The notes: a model not told the origin generated them from the letters alone. 64,000 nucleotides of DNA from Flavobacterium sp. (GCF_029945805.1 NZ_JAQSDH010000001.1:31748-95747), one strand, 5' to 3'; counted from the stretch's first letter, positions 1-9,892 are shown. Numbers and translations are program-made.

Positions 1-1301
1 CATCCGAAAAAGCATCTTTAGAGGAAAAAATCAACGGATTATTTTCACAAATCAATCAGTTGAAAGAGCAATTTCAAAATGAGCGCAATCAATTTGAAAA
101 GCAGATTTTATCAGACAAAATTGATTTTGAAAAGCAGTTAGTAACATCTAATACGGAGAAAGAAACTATTCGTTCTGAAAAAGAGTCTTTAGCGATTCAG
201 CTATCCAAAAAAGAAACCGATTTTGATAATCTTTGGGAACGCAACAAAGAACAAAAAGAAGAAGTCGAAAAGCTTCAGGAAAAATTCACCAAAGAATTTG
301 AAAATTTGGCCAACAAAATCTTGGAAGAAAAGACCTCAAAGTTCACCGAACAAAACAAAGAAAATTTAAAAAACATACTAACGCCTTTACAAGATAAAAT
401 TCAGCTTTTTGAAAAGAAAGTCGAAGATACGCACAAAGAAAGTATTGATTACCATGCAGCTTTGCGCCAACAAATTTTAGGCTTGCGCGAAATGAACGAA
501 CAAATGAGCAAGGAAACGTTGAATTTAACCAAAGCACTAAAAGGCGACAGTAAAATGCAAGGAAATTGGGGCGAATTGGTTTTGGAACGCGTATTAGAAA
601 AATCGGGTTTGGAAAAAGGCCGTGAATATGAAGTTCAACAAAGTTTTACCGCAGAAGATGGCAGTCGCGTTTTCCCGGATGTGGTGATAAATCTTCCGGA
701 TGGTAAGAAAATGATTGTCGATTCGAAAGTGACTTTGACTGCTTACGAACGTTACATTAATGAAGAAGATGAAACTGAAAAAGCGCAGTATTTAAAAGAA
801 CATATCATGTCGATAAGACGTCATGTGGATCAATTAGGCAGTAAGAATTACCACGATTTATATCAGATGGAAAGTCCCGATTTTGTGTTATTATTTATCC
901 CGATAGAATCTGCCTTTGCTTTGGCTTTAAATGAAGATACCACACTTTATAACAAAGCCTTTGAAAAAAACATAGTGATCGTTACGCCTTCCACTTTATT
1001 GGCAACTTTACGTACCATTGACAGTATGTGGGCGAATCAAAAACAACAAGAGAATGCGCTGGAAATTGCACGACAAGCAGGCGCTTTATATGATAAATTT
1101 GAAGGTTTTGTTTCGGATTTGGTAAAAGTTGGAAACAAAATTAAAGATTCGAAAACAGAGTATGACAATGCAATGAACAAATTAGTGGACGGCAGTGGAA
1201 ACCTCATCAATCGAGTTGAAAACTTGAAAAAAATGGGCGCCAAAGCCAAAAAATCATTGCCTGAAAACATCCTTTTAAGAGCCACTACAGATGAACAATA
1301 A
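1..1301 (+). CDS. rmuC: RmuC family DNA recombination protein, 5' end missing
   Basis: The frame is open to the left edge and the first codons hold no ATG, so the gene starts outside the window, where RmuC proteins usually carry a membrane anchor. What is visible (about 433 residues) begins with a long Lys/Glu/Gln-rich coiled coil and continues into the conserved RmuC core, with GNWGELVLERVLE and then FPDVVINLPDGKKMIVDSK, which resembles a PD-(D/E)XK nuclease core. RmuC is known to limit inversions and rearrangements at short inverted repeats; the biochemical activity is inferred from the fold. The stop codon overlaps the start of the thioesterase gene by 11 bases, suggesting translational coupling. 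Family assignment is secure; only the N-terminus is unknown. Confidence 0.93.
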   Translation, partial: SEKASLEEKINGLFSQINQLKEQFQNERNQFEKQILSDKIDFEKQLVTSNTEKETIRSEKESLAIQLSKKETDFDNLWERNKEQKEEVEKLQEKFTKEFENLANKILEEKTSKFTEQNKENLKNILTPLQDKIQLFEKKVEDTHKESIDYHAALRQQILGLREMNEQMSKETLNLTKALKGDSKMQGNWGELVLERVLEKSGLEKGREYEVQQSFTAEDGSRVFPDVVINLPDGKKMIVDSKVTLTAYERYINEEDETEKAQYLKEHIMSIRRHVDQLGSKNYHDLYQMESPDFVLLFIPIESAFALALNEDTTLYNKAFEKNIVIVTPSTLLATLRTIDSMWANQKQQENALEIARQAGALYDKFEGFVSDLVKVGNKIKDSKTEYDNAMNKLVDGSGNLINRVENLKKMGAKAKKSLPENILLRATTDEQ

Positions 1302-1830
1302 CTTTAAAACCGTAGCTTCTTCCAAAATTGCAATTTCGCAATTAATGTTGCCTTCGCATACTAATTTTAGTGGTAAAATTCATGGTGGTTACATTTTGTC
1401 CTTGTTAGACCAAATTGCATTTGCTAGTGCTTCCAAATTCTCTGGACATTATTGCGTTACGGCTTCTGTTGACACAGTCGATTTTCTAAATCCAATTGAA
1501 GCTGGAGAATTAGTAACAATGAAAGCGAGTGTTAATTATGTGGGTAAAAGCTCGATGATAGTTGGTATACGAGTTGAATCAGAAAATATCCAAACCGGAA
1601 AAGTAAAACATTGTAACTCGAGCTATTTTACAATGGTTGCTAAGGACAAAAACGAAAATAATATTGAAGTTCCAGGATTAAAGTTATCAAACGATGATGA
1701 AATTAGGAGATTTTTTAAGGGCATCAAACAAAATAGTTTGAAAAAAGAAAGAAACGAGCACGAAGAAATTTTTGACTTTAAATCGGAATCTGCTATGAAG
1801 ATATTAAAGTCTTATCGTGTTAAATTATAA
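1291..1830 (+). CDS. Hotdog-fold acyl-CoA thioesterase
   Basis: A 179-residue protein with the hotdog thioesterase signature HTNFSGKIHGGYILSLLDQ near residues 28-46 and a second core strand region around ASVDTVDFLNPIEAGELV. It belongs to the acyl-CoA hydrolase group that includes YciA and BACH, which hydrolyse acyl-CoA to free acid and CoA in the cytoplasm. The last 40 residues are charged and lack the fold motif. Its ATG lies inside the end of rmuC, so the two genes are probably co-transcribed, although no functional link is evident. The chain-length preference cannot be read from the sequence. Confidence 0.85.
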   Translation: MNNNFKTVASSKIAISQLMLPSHTNFSGKIHGGYILSLLDQIAFASASKFSGHYCVTASVDTVDFLNPIEAGELVTMKASVNYVGKSSMIVGIRVESENIQTGKVKHCNSSYFTMVAKDKNENNIEVPGLKLSNDDEIRRFFKGIKQNSLKKERNEHEEIFDFKSESAMKILKSYRVKL

Positions 1831-1948
1831 GTTTTTTAAAATTTTCCTTGAACAATTCATATAAATAAGTAACTTATTTTGCCACTACTTAAATAAATGG
1901 TATTATTTCCAAATTATTTCTTATTTTTGAAATCCACAATAAAAAACT

Positions 1949-3043
1949 ATGAAAAAAAATTATTTTGCATTTGCCCTTTGCATACTTTTTACTAGCTTAT
2001 ACATCTCGTGTTCAGACCAGGACGATGAATATCTTCCTGTATCCCCTGTCACTGTTGATTTAACTTTGGTTCCTTATCCAAAATTATCAGATTACAAATT
2101 TTTTACAGGAGACCTGAAAAATCAAGAGCCATCTCTAAATGTCCTTCCGTATGAACCCGCCAGTTCTCTTTTTACTGATTACGCCTCTAAAAAGAGATTC
2201 ATCTGGATGCCAAATGGTGTTGCAGCGACTTACTTAGCAGATAATAAGATTTTGGAATTCCCAGTGGGCACTGCATTGATTAAAACCTTTTATTACACCA
2301 CAATTCAGCCAAACAATTCTACAAAAATTATTGAAACTCGGATAATGATAAGACATTCTACTGGATGGAAGTTTTATGAGTATGTATGGAATGACGAACA
2401 GACAGATGCTATTTTACTTTCAGGAGTTGACTTTACAAATGGAAGTTCAAAAAACATCACATTTGCAAAACCAAGTGGTGAAATTGTAACTACAGACTAC
2501 AGAATTCCGTCTGACGCAGAGTGTTTTGCCTGTCATAAAATCAATGAAATCGCAACACCAATTGGAGTTAAACCGCAAAACCTTAATCACAGTTATACCT
2601 ACGGAACTACAACTAAAAACATACTACAGAAATTAGTGGAACAAGGCTATTTGCAAAGTTATCCATCAACTATTGTTTCAACAGTAGATTATCATGACAC
2701 AACAAAGCCACTAGATTTAAGAATGCGTTCCTACTTGGATATCAATTGTGCGCACTGTCATCAGGATGAAGCGCGCTGTTATTACAGACCTATTCGATTA
2801 CCTTTCAGTCAAACAAATATCGATTCATTTATTGGCACTTGTTTGTTAGCCGACGAGCCCATAAGCCCAACATTACAAAAAATTATCACTCCAGGAAATT
2901 ATAGCAAATCAATTATGCATTACCGCTTGAGTACAAACGACGAAAGTGAAAGAATGCCGTTACTAGGAAGAACCATAGTGCATGACGAAGGTGTTGCCCT
3001 TTTGCAGGAATATATTTCGTCTTTAACACAATCTTGTAATTAA
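1949..3043 (+). CDS. Di-haem c-type cytochrome lipoprotein, SO2930-like family (copy 1)
   Basis: A 364-residue protein starting with a lipoprotein signal peptide (lipobox ending at Cys21 in LYISCSDQ), so probably anchored in the cell envelope. Two CXXCH haem-binding motifs are visible: CFACH near residue 192 and CAHCH near residue 267. The spacing and the flanking motifs (IPIGVKPQNLN, RSYLDINCAHCH, RMPLLGRTI) match what I recall of the SO2930-type di-haem cytochrome family; the electron donor and acceptor are unknown. A TATTTTTG box at 1922-1929 could be the -7 element. The next gene, 24 bases downstream, is an FG-GAP T9SS protein, and the whole pair is repeated at 5330-8546. Confidence 0.8.
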   Translation: MKKNYFAFALCILFTSLYISCSDQDDEYLPVSPVTVDLTLVPYPKLSDYKFFTGDLKNQEPSLNVLPYEPASSLFTDYASKKRFIWMPNGVAATYLADNKILEFPVGTALIKTFYYTTIQPNNSTKIIETRIMIRHSTGWKFYEYVWNDEQTDAILLSGVDFTNGSSKNITFAKPSGEIVTTDYRIPSDAECFACHKINEIATPIGVKPQNLNHSYTYGTTTKNILQKLVEQGYLQSYPSTIVSTVDYHDTTKPLDLRMRSYLDINCAHCHQDEARCYYRPIRLPFSQTNIDSFIGTCLLADEPISPTLQKIITPGNYSKSIMHYRLSTNDESERMPLLGRTIVHDEGVALLQEYISSLTQSCN

Positions 3044-3067
3044 TATAAAAAAAATAAAATTCGTACC

Positions 3068-5113
3068 ATGAAAAAAATTACATACTTAATTGTTCTGTAT
3101 TTTAGTATTTCATTAGCTATGGCTCAAGGAGACTGCAGCAGTGCAACAAGTGTTACATTAAATTCAACTACAGTAGCGCCGCCTTTTACAGCCGAAACGG
3201 GAACTCCGCCAACACTTTTTTGTAGTTTAAATAACAACAACGGTTTACCGACAAAAGGAAAATGGTATAAATTTACTGCTACACAAAATATCAACATCAC
3301 TGTGTCTGCCGTTTTTTCCCAAAACAATAATACTGATACACGTTTGTTGGTTTACTCTGGAAATTGTGCCGCATTAAATTGTGTTGGTGCAAATGATGAT
3401 TTTAATGGAGGCCTTACTTCGCAAGTAAGTTTTGCAGCAGCAACAGGGACAACTTATATTATTGCTTTTGACAACCGCTATAGTTCAAACGGTTTTACTT
3501 TTTCAGTGATGGAAGCAGCTCCACCTGCACCAGACAGATTGGGATTTACCTCTCAAAATATTGCAGGTATTACAGGCGGATACAACAACTGTATTGCTGA
3601 TATGAATGGAGATTTTTTAGATGATATCGTTTCTGCAGTTAGTACAACACAATTAGCTATTTCCTATCAGCAAGCTGGTGGTACTTTTTCAACAGCAACT
3701 TACGCGATTCCTAACACTTCTGTATTGCCTTCATGGAGTATTGCAGCAGGAGATTATGACAACAACGGTTTTAATGACCTGATTTATGGTTCAGGAAGTG
3801 GAGTAGCATTTTTAAAAGCAAACAGCGATGGAACGGGATACACTACCGATAGAAAAACACAATCGTATTTGGTTCAAAGAACTAATTTTGTCGATATCAA
3901 TAACGATGGTAAATTAGACGCATTTGCTTGTGATGACAATGCTCCTAACAGATATTACATGAATGACGGAACAAATTTGAACCACATACAAGGTGGAATT
4001 GGTGATTTTCCATCAGGTGGAAATTACGCTTCAAACTGGTTTGATTTTGACAATGATGGCGATGTAGATATGTACTTGGCAAAATGTGGTCAAGGTGGTT
4101 CTGGTGTTGGCGGCAATATTGATCAACTACATAGAAATAATGGTAATGGAACGTTCACAAACGTAGCAACAGAAGCAGGTATGGCTAATCCAGAACAAAC
4201 ATGGTCTGGCGCTTGCGGTGATTTTAATAATGACGGATGGATGGATGTAGTAGTGGGTGTAAACTCGGCTTCTAATGGATATACCAACGTAAAAAGAAAT
4301 AATGGTGACGGCACATTCACAAGCGTCACATCAGGTTCAGGATATGATACCAACTCGGGCTTAGGCAGAGAATATATCGCAGAGGATTTTGACAATGATG
4401 GTTTTCTGGATGTTTTAGGATCTGGAAGTACCATTATGTTTGGTGATGGTAATTTTCATTTCACGCCTAATCCAAACACCTATAATATTTCTTCAGTTGA
4501 CCGACCTGTTGGTGATTTAAATAATGATGGATTTTTAGATATTCAAAACGGAACTTCAGTTTTATTCAACAATGGAAATACAAACAAATGGATCAACGTT
4601 AACCTTCGTGGGATTGTAAGTAACAGAAATGGCATAGGTGCCAGAGTTGTAATTTATGGTTCATGGGGACAACAACTTAGATATGTGCAAAGCGGAACCG
4701 GATTCCAAAACATGAGTACCATTACGGCTCACTTTGGTATTGGTCAAGCTACAACTATCAATCAAGTAGTAATAACGTGGCCATCAGGAACGATTGACAC
4801 CCTTACTAATGTGACGCCAAATCAAAACCTTTTAATCGTTGAAGGTGCAACACTAGCCCTAAACTCATTCAATAACGGAGTATTTGCGGTATATCCAAAC
4901 CCTGCAAAAAACATGGTTAACATTCAATTGCAAGACAATCTTAACGTAACACTCAAATCAGCTTTAGTTTATGATTTAACCGGTAAAGTTGTGCTTTCTA
5001 TAAACGATATAACACAACCAATCAACGTAGAAAAATTACCGATTGGAACTTACATCTTATCAATTTCTGACACAAATAACAAAAGCTATTCTCAAAAATT
5101 TATCAAAGAATAA
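3068..5113 (+). CDS. FG-GAP/VCBS repeat protein with ASPIC-UnbV domain and T9SS sorting tail (copy 1)
   Basis: A 681-residue exported protein. A signal peptide (cut after SLAMAQ) is followed by a jelly-roll-like N-terminal domain to about residue 150. Then come about seven Asp/Asn-rich calcium-type loops (for example DFDNDGDVD, DFNNDGWMD, DLNNDGFLD), which are the signature of FG-GAP beta-propellers. An ASPIC/UnbV-type domain follows (GIGARVVIYG to VVITWPSG), and last a type A T9SS sorting domain (VYPNPAKN to KFIKE). It is therefore expected to be secreted or fixed on the cell surface through the type IX system. Pairing with a di-haem cytochrome suggests a shared envelope redox or binding role, which is inference. 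Its last 80 residues are nearly identical to those of the second copy. Confidence 0.88.
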   Translation: MKKITYLIVLYFSISLAMAQGDCSSATSVTLNSTTVAPPFTAETGTPPTLFCSLNNNNGLPTKGKWYKFTATQNINITVSAVFSQNNNTDTRLLVYSGNCAALNCVGANDDFNGGLTSQVSFAAATGTTYIIAFDNRYSSNGFTFSVMEAAPPAPDRLGFTSQNIAGITGGYNNCIADMNGDFLDDIVSAVSTTQLAISYQQAGGTFSTATYAIPNTSVLPSWSIAAGDYDNNGFNDLIYGSGSGVAFLKANSDGTGYTTDRKTQSYLVQRTNFVDINNDGKLDAFACDDNAPNRYYMNDGTNLNHIQGGIGDFPSGGNYASNWFDFDNDGDVDMYLAKCGQGGSGVGGNIDQLHRNNGNGTFTNVATEAGMANPEQTWSGACGDFNNDGWMDVVVGVNSASNGYTNVKRNNGDGTFTSVTSGSGYDTNSGLGREYIAEDFDNDGFLDVLGSGSTIMFGDGNFHFTPNPNTYNISSVDRPVGDLNNDGFLDIQNGTSVLFNNGNTNKWINVNLRGIVSNRNGIGARVVIYGSWGQQLRYVQSGTGFQNMSTITAHFGIGQATTINQVVITWPSGTIDTLTNVTPNQNLLIVEGATLALNSFNNGVFAVYPNPAKNMVNIQLQDNLNVTLKSALVYDLTGKVVLSINDITQPINVEKLPIGTYILSISDTNNKSYSQKFIKE

Positions 5114-5133
5114 CTAGCCATACTGCAGTATTT

Positions 5134-5167
5134 AGAAGAACGTCTCAAATTTTGGGACGTTTTTTTA
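5134..5167 (+). terminator. Intrinsic terminator after FG-GAP gene copy 1
   Basis: About 20 bases after the stop codon, arms AACGTCTCAAA and TTTGGGACGTT form an 11-bp hairpin with one G-U pair, directly followed by a run of seven T. This separates the first cytochrome/FG-GAP pair from the second, so the two pairs are likely separate transcription units. Confidence 0.8.
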
Positions 5168-5329
5168 TGTCAATTTATATTAAAACTAAAACCATAAGTA
5201 TCGTCTTTCAGAAAGAAAAAAATTTATTCTGTCAACTATTAATTTGAATAGAACTCTAGCTTTTAATTGATTACACTTGACCTAATTGCGAAAATAATTA
5301 TTACATTTGAAATTATTTTATTTTTTTTT

Positions 5330-6460
5330 ATGAAAAAACAGTACTTTCAGGCGATTACGCTCTTTTTATCGATATTTATTTTTATCTCTTGTTCGGATAA
5401 CGAAGATGACTATATTCCGGTTTCTCCTGTTACAGTTGATTTAACTCAAGTTCCGTATCCAAAACTATCTGATTATAAATTTTTCGAAGGAGATTTGAAA
5501 AACCTGACTCCAGCGTTAAATGTTTTACCCTACCAACCTTCATCTTCATTGTTTTCTGACTATGCTCATAAAAAAAGATTTGTTTGGATGCCGCAAGGAA
5601 CAAAAGCAACCTATATTTCAGACAGTAAAGTTTTAGAATTGCCTATTGGAGCTGTTCTGATAAAAACTTTTTATTACGATAATGTACAGAATATAACTCC
5701 GGTTGGTGGCTCACGAATAATTGAAACACGTCTTATGATTAGAAAAGCATCAGGATGGATATTTGCAGAATATGTATGGAATACTGATCAGACAGAAGCC
5801 TATCTTGATATGGCTGGAAGTAATACAGATGTTTCTTGGAAAGACGAAAATAATGTTATAAAAAGTACTAGCTATAGAATACCAACAGAAGTTCAATGCA
5901 TAATTTGCCATAAAGTAAAACCTGCGCCCGGAACAACAGATCCAGAAATTTACATTCCGATTGGTATTAAACCACAGAATCTTAATTTCAGTTTTAACTA
6001 TGGTACCGAAACTAAAAATCAACTCACTAAATGGGCTGAGAAAGGCTATTTAGAAAATAATTTTACCCGACCAACAGCGGAGAATACTGTAATAGATTAT
6101 AATGACAACACCAGACCTTTGGAAACAAGGGTTCGCTCCTATTTAGACAGTAATTGTTCCCATTGCCATGCCATTGACAGACATTGTGATTACCGGCCAA
6201 TGCGTTTTGCGTTTAATCTAACGGGCGGTTCTAACGGACAAACAATGATGGGAGTTTGCGTCGATACAGAAGACTATAGCTTCGCACCGGCATTGACTAA
6301 AATTGTGAAACCCGGAAACATAAACAGATCAATGCTTTATTACAGATTAAACACAACAGATGAATCAGTCCGAATGCCTCTTCATGGCAGAACAATACTG
6401 CATGAAGAAGGAATCGCTTTAATAGAAGAATGGATAAATTCACTAACGACTTGTCCATAA
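5330..6460 (+). CDS. Di-haem c-type cytochrome lipoprotein, SO2930-like family (copy 2)
   Basis: Paralogue of the cytochrome at 1949. I place the start at the ATG of 5330 because it yields a proper lipoprotein signal (MKKQYFQAITLF, lipobox ending at the Cys of FISCSD) and aligns with copy 1; the open frame begins upstream at a TTG. The product is 376 residues with two haem motifs, CIICH and CSHCH. It shares long blocks with copy 1 such as VSPVTVDLT, PYPKLSDYKFF and RMPLHGRTI. An insert after the first haem site (about 8 residues, PAPGTTDPE) and other small insertions distinguish it. It is followed after 28 bases by the second FG-GAP gene. Confidence 0.8.
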   Translation: MKKQYFQAITLFLSIFIFISCSDNEDDYIPVSPVTVDLTQVPYPKLSDYKFFEGDLKNLTPALNVLPYQPSSSLFSDYAHKKRFVWMPQGTKATYISDSKVLELPIGAVLIKTFYYDNVQNITPVGGSRIIETRLMIRKASGWIFAEYVWNTDQTEAYLDMAGSNTDVSWKDENNVIKSTSYRIPTEVQCIICHKVKPAPGTTDPEIYIPIGIKPQNLNFSFNYGTETKNQLTKWAEKGYLENNFTRPTAENTVIDYNDNTRPLETRVRSYLDSNCSHCHAIDRHCDYRPMRFAFNLTGGSNGQTMMGVCVDTEDYSFAPALTKIVKPGNINRSMLYYRLNTTDESVRMPLHGRTILHEEGIALIEEWINSLTTCP

Positions 6461-6488
6461 AAGTAACCAAACAATTTAAATCAAAAAC

Positions 6489-8546
6489 ATGAAAAAAATT
6501 ACTTTAATTATCACATTGCTCTTTATGGTGCAAGTATCTATTGCACAGAATTCTTGTACGGGTGCTCAGGTACTATCCGGCCCCGGAATTTACACGGTAG
6601 GTGTCATTAATGGAACTGTACCAACACTTATTTGTGCTGACAATGGCGCTAATACGCAACCTAATCCTGCTGGAGAATGGTTTATTTACACCCCAACAGC
6701 AAATCATACTGTGACGGTAAGTACTGATATCGCTGCAAACACTCCAAGAAAAGATACACGTGTTCATATTTACATAGGAACATGTGCTGCTTTAACTTGT
6801 TTAACGGGTAATGATGACGGAGGTTCCGATTTTTCATCAGTAGCATCTTTCAATGTTACTGCAGGAACTTCTTATATAATTGCTTTTGATAATATGTGGT
6901 TAAATACGGTACAAAATACGGGATTCAGTTTCCAATTAACAGAAAGTGCCGTTGTGGTTCCGCCTGTAATTCCAATTACGTATAACGTCCAGACTATAGC
7001 TACTGTCAACAGTTCATACAATTTATGTGTTACCGACATGAATGGTGACCGTATTGATGATATCGCTGGTGTTAGTGCTAATAACCTTAGAGTACATCAA
7101 CAAGGCGCTGGCGGTACATTTACCATTACCGATTATCCTGTTGCAGGGACAAGTTTCATGCCTGGATGGAGTCTTGCCGGAGGTGATTTCAATAAAGATG
7201 GAAAAACCGATTTAATTTTAGGAAGCGGTCAAGGGCTTTCTGTATGGAAATCTGTTGGCACAGGGTATACAAGCATAACCCCCGGAGATTATATTTTCTG
7301 CCAAAGAACAAATTTTGCCGATTTAAATAACGACGGTAATCTTGATATTTTCTCTTGTCACGATATCGCTCCAAACTGCTATTACTTGAATGGTGGCGGG
7401 GCAACGAACCCTTTGACCTTTTATCAATCTAATGTAACCCCTGGTGCTATGAAACTTGGTATTGGTGGAGGAAATTATGCCACTTTATTTACTGATTTTG
7501 ACAACGATGGCGATACAGATGTTTTCATTTCGAAATGTTCAGGACCTCCGTGTGAACTGCATAGAAATGATGGAAACGGCGTTTATACCGATATTTCAGC
7601 ACTAGCTCAAATTAACGTTACTCCAATCCAAACATGGTCATCTGCTATTGGTGATTTTGACAATGATGGCGATATGGACATCATTATCACGGCAAGTTCT
7701 GGATCACATAAGTACTTTAGAAATAACCTCGATACAACAAACAGCACCGAAGAAGCGTTTACCAATATCACTGTTGGTTCAGGATGGGACACTAATACTT
7801 CTACAAACATTGACAATGTAACTTATGATTTTGATAATGATGGATTTCTTGACGTATTAGGCGGTGGAAACAAAATTATGTTCAACCAACACAACAGTAC
7901 TTTTGCATCTGTAGCTTATTCTGGAATTTCAATTGGCGCGGTTGGTGATTTAAATAGTGATGGTTTCCTTGATATTTTGAATGGAAACACCGTTCGCTAT
8001 GCAGTTCCAAACACCAATAAATGGCTAAAAGTTGGACTACAAGGAACTCAAAGTAACATCAACGGAATTGGCGCTCGTATTGAAATTTACGGTGCTTGGG
8101 GCAAGCAAATTAGAGATATCAGAAGTGGTGAAGGATTTAAATATATGAGTTCTTTAAATGCTCATTTTGGAATTGGACAAGCAACTACAATCGACCAAGT
8201 AATTGTAAGATGGCCTTCTGGAATTATTGATACTTATACTAATGTAACACCTAATCAAATGCTATTGGTGGTTGAAGGTGCTACATTAGCTGTAAACTCA
8301 TTCAATAACGGAGCGTTCGCTTTATATCCAAATCCGGTTAAAGATGTTATAAACATTCAATTGGATACTAATTTAAATGTTACTCTTAAATCCGCTTTGG
8401 TGTATGACTTAACCGGTAAAGTAGTGCTATCTGTAGACGATTTAACACAACCGATCAATGTTGAAAAACTAGCCACAGGAACTTACGTTTTATCAATCTC
8501 TGATGAAAATAATAAAAGTTACTCTCAAAAATTCATCAAGCAATAG
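6489..8546 (+). CDS. FG-GAP/VCBS repeat protein with ASPIC-UnbV domain and T9SS sorting tail (copy 2)
   Basis: A 685-residue paralogue of the protein at 3068 with the same domain order: signal peptide (cut after QVSIAQ), N-terminal jelly-roll-like region, about seven DxDxDG-type calcium loops (DFDNDGDTD, DFDNDGDMD, DFDNDGFLD), ASPIC/UnbV-like domain (GIGARIEIYG to VIVRWPSG), and a type A T9SS sorting domain ending KFIKQ. It is expected at the cell surface. The C-terminal sorting region is almost identical to copy 1 while the propeller is more diverged, as expected if selection or gene conversion keeps the secretion tail alike. The role is unknown. Confidence 0.88.
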   Translation: MKKITLIITLLFMVQVSIAQNSCTGAQVLSGPGIYTVGVINGTVPTLICADNGANTQPNPAGEWFIYTPTANHTVTVSTDIAANTPRKDTRVHIYIGTCAALTCLTGNDDGGSDFSSVASFNVTAGTSYIIAFDNMWLNTVQNTGFSFQLTESAVVVPPVIPITYNVQTIATVNSSYNLCVTDMNGDRIDDIAGVSANNLRVHQQGAGGTFTITDYPVAGTSFMPGWSLAGGDFNKDGKTDLILGSGQGLSVWKSVGTGYTSITPGDYIFCQRTNFADLNNDGNLDIFSCHDIAPNCYYLNGGGATNPLTFYQSNVTPGAMKLGIGGGNYATLFTDFDNDGDTDVFISKCSGPPCELHRNDGNGVYTDISALAQINVTPIQTWSSAIGDFDNDGDMDIIITASSGSHKYFRNNLDTTNSTEEAFTNITVGSGWDTNTSTNIDNVTYDFDNDGFLDVLGGGNKIMFNQHNSTFASVAYSGISIGAVGDLNSDGFLDILNGNTVRYAVPNTNKWLKVGLQGTQSNINGIGARIEIYGAWGKQIRDIRSGEGFKYMSSLNAHFGIGQATTIDQVIVRWPSGIIDTYTNVTPNQMLLVVEGATLAVNSFNNGAFALYPNPVKDVINIQLDTNLNVTLKSALVYDLTGKVVLSVDDLTQPINVEKLATGTYVLSISDENNKSYSQKFIKQ

Positions 8547-8560
8547 CAATTTAAACTACT

Positions 8561-8606
8561 AAAAAAAGCGTCCCGATTTTAATTGAATCGGGACGCTTTT
8601 TTTATA
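8561..8606 (+). terminator. Intrinsic terminator after FG-GAP gene copy 2
   Basis: Perfect stem AAAAAGCGTCCCGATT / AATCGGGACGCTTTTT with a short loop and a T run; the A run on the left side means it could also stop transcription arriving from the right. Confidence 0.88.
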
Positions 8607-9329
8607 TTATTTCGATTCTAGAAAAACTTAAGAGAAAATCTTCAATAAATTAAATTTCCGCTATAGCAGTTGATTCAATCTCTTTTAGCAACCGTTCCTG
8701 TGCAATTAATCCAGCAGGTAATTGGAGTACTGCAGTATTTTATGTTTGTGTTTTATTGCTTGGCCCTACAGTGATTCATTTGAATTTCATGCAAAAATTA
8801 TTATAGCCGGTCAATCTTCCTTTCAAAGCTAGTACATTCTGAAGCTTGGGATGGGCATTTACACAATTTGTAGACCTAGCCGATATTTTCTATCGATGGA
8901 AATTATCTTATTTTGCATGTCGCTGTTGGCAATTTTAACTTATAACTTACTAGTCTTGTTTAAGCATTTGGTATTTGCCGATTACTCGTCAACTCGAAAC
9001 AGTGTATAAATAGCATTAACAGAAATGGACTATGAAACGGTTTCGGTTCCAATGTCAAGATGCCCTTATTAAAAAATGTAAAACCAAAAAAAACTACAAC
9101 CAAAATACAAACTAGCATAATAATTATTTTTTTTCTAATAAAAAATCCAGATTTATTACAAATTTAATTACTAATCGATACATCAGATTTTTTACTAACT
9201 TTAATATATATTCTAAAATCAAGGCAAATCTGGAATGATGCCATTGGGTAGAGCTAGATTACCACAAATAACAATCGATAAAATTTCTCAATGGACTCAA
9301 AATGGACAGCCTCAATAAAACTACTAATT
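8607..9329. other. Gene-poor stretch with eroded coding trace
   Basis: About 720 bases with no convincing intact gene. On the minus strand a frame ending with a stop at 8650-8652 reads like a real protein C-terminus (NTAVLQLPAGLIAQERLL, then KEIESTAIAEI) for about 30 codons before meeting a stop at 8740-8742. The same frame reads on for some 65 further codons with protein-like composition but is broken by more stops. A 37-codon plus-strand ORF at 8896-9009 is hydrophobic but unsupported. The most economical reading is a decayed minus-strand gene; I cannot name its family. Confidence 0.4.
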
Positions 9330-9869
9330 ATGAAAACTAAAATACTAAGTCTTTTTATCCTAGTAGGTTTAAATGGTTTTGCACAAAAAAAGATGCTTAC
9401 CAAAACCGGAAGATTAACTTTTGAAGCTTCTGTTCCTGCTTTTGAAGAAATCAAAGCAAAAAACGAATCGGTTACTTGCATAATGAATCCTGCAACGGGC
9501 GAAATTGCAAGTTTAGCACTGATTAAAAGTTTCCGGTTTAAAGTGGCCTTGATGGAAGAACATTTCAATGAAAATTACATGGAAAGCGATTCGTATCCTA
9601 AAGCCACGTTTAAAGGTAAAATTGACAACTTTGATCTGTCAAAATTGACAGCAATTGCAAAAGAATATAGTATCAGAGGGAAAATGGAAATTCATGGAAA
9701 AATCAAAGACATTACCATTACAGCCAAAATAAAGAAATCTGATAATTCCATCGACATTATTTCGGATTTCTTTATAAGTACTGACGACTTTGGTATTGAA
9801 ATTCCAAGTGTCGTGAGCAACAAAGTTTCTAAAAAAGTAGCCGTAAAACTCGATGTTAGTTTACGATAA
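9330..9869 (+). CDS. YceI family exported protein
   Basis: A 179-residue protein. The start at 9330 is chosen because it begins a clean signal peptide (MKTKILSLFILVGLNGFAQ); the frame is open 13 codons further upstream without one. The mature part has the YceI pattern: an N-terminal strand GRLTFEASVPAF, a central FKVALMEEHFNENYMESDSYPKAT-type block (split here by the family-typical acidic turn), FKGKIDNF, and IRGKMEIHGK near the end. YceI proteins are lipocalin-like periplasmic proteins that bind isoprenoid or lipid ligands. It stands alone between the eroded region and a convergent channel gene. Confidence 0.85.
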   Translation: MKTKILSLFILVGLNGFAQKKMLTKTGRLTFEASVPAFEEIKAKNESVTCIMNPATGEIASLALIKSFRFKVALMEEHFNENYMESDSYPKATFKGKIDNFDLSKLTAIAKEYSIRGKMEIHGKIKDITITAKIKKSDNSIDIISDFFISTDDFGIEIPSVVSNKVSKKVAVKLDVSLR

Positions 9870-9892
9870 AGAAACGCAGGCTGTAAAGAAAT

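Noticed and set aside
8896..9009. 37-codon hydrophobic ORF starting MEIILFCMSLLAILTYN on the plus strand.
   Set aside because: Isolated in an eroded region, with no promoter, partner or family feature; AT-rich DNA readily gives such ORFs.
9254..9568. 104-codon minus-strand ORF opposite the YceI gene.
   Set aside because: It is antisense to a clear YceI family gene with signal peptide and has no motif of its own.
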